A stretch of 48,375 bases of DNA from NCBI GenBank assembly GCA_027575765.1, contig JANBPT010000279.1, positions 1-48,375 on the forward strand, in the 5' to 3' direction. The stretch is from Tieghemiomyces parasiticus (Eukaryota > Kickxellomycota > Dimargaritomycetes > Dimargaritales > Dimargaritaceae). The notes under the pieces were generated by a model. That model saw only the letters and a program-made list of their open reading frames with translations, was not told where the DNA came from and made no database searches. The position numbers and the translations under genes are program-made. Of this stretch, positions 45,512-48,375 are shown piece after piece; within the stretch, counting starts at the first letter, position 1, and each line of letters opens with the position of its first letter.

Positions 45512-47341
45512 TTAAATGATGAAGTCAGTATTCATGTCCATGGGCCGTCCGGTGGACATTTGAGGGATCTGCTTGTAGTTGGACTTGAGGATATCGCGCA
45601 CTGCGAACAGCAGACGGGTATAGGTGATGGTATCGACGTTGGAGAGGACCTCGATGAGGGCGTGACTCATGGCGCCGGTGGCCTGATTGTTAATGTTGGC
45701 GTCGGCCGAGGTCTGGTCGTCGCGGCACCCCGAGAACATGACCACATCGGCGGTACTGCCCTTGGTCTCCTTGGTGATCCGGTCGGCCTCGGAACCCTGG
45801 TTGCCCTGTGCAAACACCTTGATCCCTTGGACCAAGGTGTTGATAGCGCCCATCGAGTCACCGCGCTGGAAACTCAACCCGGCGTTAAGCAGTGCCATGG
45901 CGGCCTCCTTGCGGTTGTCCGTCGTCTTGACCTCGATCGTGCCGTCGCAGTTGTACACGTACGGCAGGTCCAGTACCGTGCCGCTGTGGCACGAGTCGAA
46001 GACGCAAGTCAAGCGAGCGCCCCCGGGCAGAGGCTTAACCAGCCAGTCATTGAGGAGCTGAATGAAGGGGAGGTGGAAATAAAGACAAGGTCGGGGTTAG
46101 CAATGAGTTTGTCGAGTGCTTTGCCTCGCGGACGCTTGGTGCGCCGTTTCTTTTGACCCCGCCATCAGCCAGGCCGGCTCTCCGGCGCTCAGCCTCCGTT
46201 TCCTGCTTTGGTCAGTTCAGGTGCTTACATCATCAGTAATCTGGCCGCACTCCTTATAATCCAGGGGTAGGATGGTCTCGTCGAAACCGTCCGCCTCGTC
46301 ATTGTTGGTATCCTTCTGGGTGCCACCGTGGCCTGAGTAGTGCAGAAAGAGGGAATCACCGGGACGGGCGTCCTTAACTAGCCAGGCGCAACCGGCTTGG
46401 ATGTTGGCGTAGGTGGGTAAAAATTTCTGCTCGCTCTGGTCGTCGGTGAGGAACACACAGTCGGCGCGGTTAAATCCCTTATGGGAGAGCAGAAACTCGG
46501 AAATATTCTTGACGTCGTTGATGCAGCCCTTCAGCGCGGCATCGGTATTAAAGTAATTGATGCCGATAAAGAGGGCCTTCTTGCGCCCGCGGCAGTTGGA
46601 CAGCTGAGTCTGATAGCCACCCACGTCCTGGACGTAGGCACCGCCGTTGCTTCCACCCGGGTGCGGCGAGGAAGCGAAAAACTCGCTGCCTGGCGGGGCG
46701 ATGTGCATACCCTGGGGGCCCGGGCCCTGCGGCGGCGGGGCATTCATGTAAGCCTGCTCCGAGTATGGCTGGTAGCCGTGCATGCTAGGGCCGCCCTGCG
46801 GGAAATTGCCCGCCTGGGGCGGTCGCTGGTGGTAGCCGCCATCGTCATTGTGGCTACCGGGGTATTGGCTACCAGGGTACTGATGGCCGCCGCTCTGGCC
46901 GTAAGGGTTCGAGGACGGATAATCTGTGTGACCCTGGTTATGAGGACCGCCCTGATTGCCCAGGTAATAATTGTCGCCGCCCTGGTTACCGGGGTACTGG
47001 TTACCGCCGCCCTGTTGGTACGGTGAGGGTGGGAAATTCTGGGAGCCGCCCTGCTGGCCAGGATACTGGTTGCTACCGCCCTGCGAGCCCGGATAGCTGC
47101 CGTAACCGCTCTGTGAGCCAGGGTACTGGTTACCACCGCCCTGTGAGCCCGGATAGTTGCCATAACCGCCCTGTGAGCCAGGGTACTGGTTGCTACCGTC
47201 TTGGTTACCGTAACCACCCTGTGAACCCGGGTAGTTGCCGTAGCCGCCGTCGGGCTGCTGAGAGGAGGAGCCCCGGTCGTCGTTGTTGTTGGCGAACTCC
47301 TTCGCCTTGTCTTCGATGAAGTCGGTAAGCCTGCTGAACAT
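45512..47341 (-). CDS. Type I metacaspase with Gly/Tyr/Pro/Gln-rich repeat prodomain
   Basis: A caspase-fold cysteine protease (peptidase C14B) that cleaves after Lys or Arg and acts in protein quality control and cell death. There are two exons on the minus strand: 47341-46229 (371 codons) and 46057-45512 (182 codons including stop). The 171-bp intron has donor GTAAGC and acceptor TTCAG; it is phase 0 and restores the family sequence GQITDD|LLNDWLVKPLP exactly. I chose ATG 47341; the frame extends six codons upstream only to a TTG. The product is 552 residues. The prodomain (1-250) has an N-terminal charged helix, then repeats such as NQYPGSQGGYGNYPGSQGG (33-125). The protease domain (about 253-552) has catalytic His338 in HYSGHGG and Cys394 in DSCHSG, plus DGFDETI, SGCRDDQTSADA and the C-terminal QMSTGRPMDMN. 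The dyad is intact. No CxxC zinc-finger pairs are seen in the prodomain. Confidence 0.95.
46058..46228 (-). other. Metacaspase intron
   Basis: A 171-bp phase-0 intron with GTAAGC donor (46228) and CAG acceptor (46058), preceded by a pyrimidine-rich stretch. Removing it gives an uninterrupted match to the metacaspase domain between the His and Cys of the dyad. Confidence 0.9.
46965..47245 (-). repeat. Coding tandem repeats of metacaspase prodomain
   Basis: Imperfect short repeats encode NQYPGSQGG and GNYPGSQGG units of 9-15 residues. Copies vary in length and order, so this is probably a hypervariable tract. Confidence 0.9.
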
Positions 47342-48182
47342 TGCGTTACAAGATGACAACGGTCACCAACAGTAAGATGAGATGGAAACTGCGGAAAGTG
47401 AAAGGTCTTCCGGGAAAGATCCGGATGCAAAAGATAGGGTGTGTTACAGTAGACGCGATGGTCCAAGGTGGGACAGGCAATAGTCGAAACGGATAAAATT
47501 ATAACGGAAACCGACTCAGCCCAGAGGCGTGCTACATAGAGGAAAGGTATGGCGACGCAAGGAGGAAGGTAAAGGAAAGGTTATTGAGCCGGCGCTGGGA
47601 CGCTGCGGCCTACAGCTGGTCAGACCGAGAGCATTAGTCCGTAAGCAACTGAAAAGGGCGGAGAGGGGCACTTGTTAACCTCCGTGTGACCCATTGGTCC
47701 ACCGACGATGCCCATCGGGGCACCCGGCTGCAGGGGAATGTGGTCAATATATGGTGACGTGCGCCACCCGTTTACCCTGGTGATCAAACCCCAACAGTAG
47801 TGGAACACCCGCTCTCAGTCGCAACCAGCGGAAACTCGTGAGCGACATGGGACAATATTCGCTGCTGTTCGTGAGTCCATTGTAATACAACGGCAGATAT
47901 ATTATCCGGTATTATCAATCATAGCCAGGTTCATCACTTTTCATTAGCCGTTGAGAAAGGTCAAGACCAGTAATCAGCCACTATACAAAAAGAAAAACGC
48001 AAGCTTTGCCTTCTAGTTACTACTGACGGTCTGATCAAGCTAAAACAGTTTCTCATAATTCAATATTAATGGGTACAGCTAGAACTTCTCTGGGGATATC
48101 TAGGTACCTACCTCCAACAAGCATCAAGAACAGTCCCTCGTCACTTTCCAACGAATAACAATTGCTTCTGATTTCCGAAAAG
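47342..48182. other. Upstream region of the metacaspase gene
   Basis: No gene is supported. It should hold the metacaspase promoter and leader (minus strand, from 47342 upward). The 47620-47808 minus-strand frame is short and has no recognisable motif. The right half (47,880-48,180) is AT-rich and abuts the tRNA gene's terminator. Confidence 0.5.
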
Positions 48183-48191
48183 AAAAGGAAC
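48183..48191 (-). terminator. RNA polymerase III terminator
   Basis: On the minus strand, immediately past the tRNA 3' end, the sequence reads TTCCTTTTC. The TTTT run is the standard Pol III stop signal. Confidence 0.75.
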
Positions 48192-48264
48192 AGCCCAATG
48201 CGGGGGTCGAACCCGCAACCTTGAGATTAAGAGTCTCACGCTCTACCGATTGAGCTAACCGGGC
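48192..48264 (-). tRNA. tRNA-Lys(CTT)
   Basis: The minus strand folds as a complete 73-nt tRNA: acceptor stem GCCCGGT pairing with ATTGGGC (two G-T wobbles), D-arm TAGCTCAATCGGTAGAGC, anticodon stem TGAGA/TCTCA with loop CTCTTAA giving anticodon CTT (reads AAG, lysine), and T-arm GCGGGTTCGAACCCCGC. Internal A and B boxes are canonical. There is no intron and no encoded CCA. Confidence 0.97.
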
Positions 48265-48375
48265 TTCTTTTTGATGTTGTGATTGGTTTCAATGTCGGTT
48301 TGTAATGACGTCGTTGGTCATTGGCAATCGATAATAAAGAAAAGAAATTATTATAAAAGAGAGGTTAAGCTGTAA
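48265..48375. other. Upstream flank of tRNA-Lys to window end
   Basis: About 110 bp of AT-leaning sequence. It contains nothing I can name. Confidence 0.5.

Noticed and set aside
47342..47359. Six-codon upstream extension of the metacaspase
   Set aside because: It starts at TTG, not ATG; the first ATG is at 47341.
1..48375. CRISPR arrays, operons, bacterial-type signals
   Set aside because: No regularly spaced direct repeats; the gene structure is eukaryotic.

Overview
The window looks like nuclear DNA of a fungus. The evidence is a fungal-type ATG13, a type I metacaspase, spliceosomal introns with GTAAG donors and pyrimidine-rich acceptors, an intact tRNA-Lys with a T-run terminator, Kex2-type processing in a secreted protein, and a decayed mariner transposon. 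Genes are widely spaced and intron-poor, which would fit an early-diverging (zoopagomycete-like) fungus, but I cannot fix the lineage from sequence alone.

Layout. Positions 1 to about 26,000 are essentially gene-free. I see no convincing coding region there, only homopolymer tracts, a purine-rich block, one mariner transposase relic (about 17,530-18,480) and a diverged inverted-repeat pair (about 24,160-24,530 and 25,240-25,615). From 26 kb onward real genes appear: a secreted protein with four 26-residue Tyr/Pro/Gln repeats (minus strand, 26,088-27,389); a short-chain dehydrogenase/reductase pseudogene with one intron, one in-frame stop and one frameshift (29,562-30,737); a GC-rich stretch of broken reading frames (30.8-34.2 kb) containing a 75-bp tandem duplication; a long ATG13 (35,337-38,618); a four-helix membrane protein resembling DUF4436 (39,866-41,752); a secreted Ala/Ser/Thr-rich protein with a Kex2 site (43,875-45,086); a two-exon metacaspase with a Gly/Tyr/Pro/Gln repeat prodomain (minus strand, 45,512-47,341); and tRNA-Lys(CTT) (minus strand, 48,192-48,264).

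How the genes relate. These are independent eukaryotic transcription units and there is no operon logic. ATG13 (autophagy initiation) and the metacaspase (protein quality control and cell death) lie within 12 kb of each other, but nothing in the sequence shows co-regulation. Three of the proteins carry short-period repeats. I did not find a convincing new multi-gene system. The most unusual items are the inverted repeat with a conserved TATA-like box in both arms, the mariner relic that has lost two catalytic aspartates through G-to-A changes, and the barely broken SDR gene.
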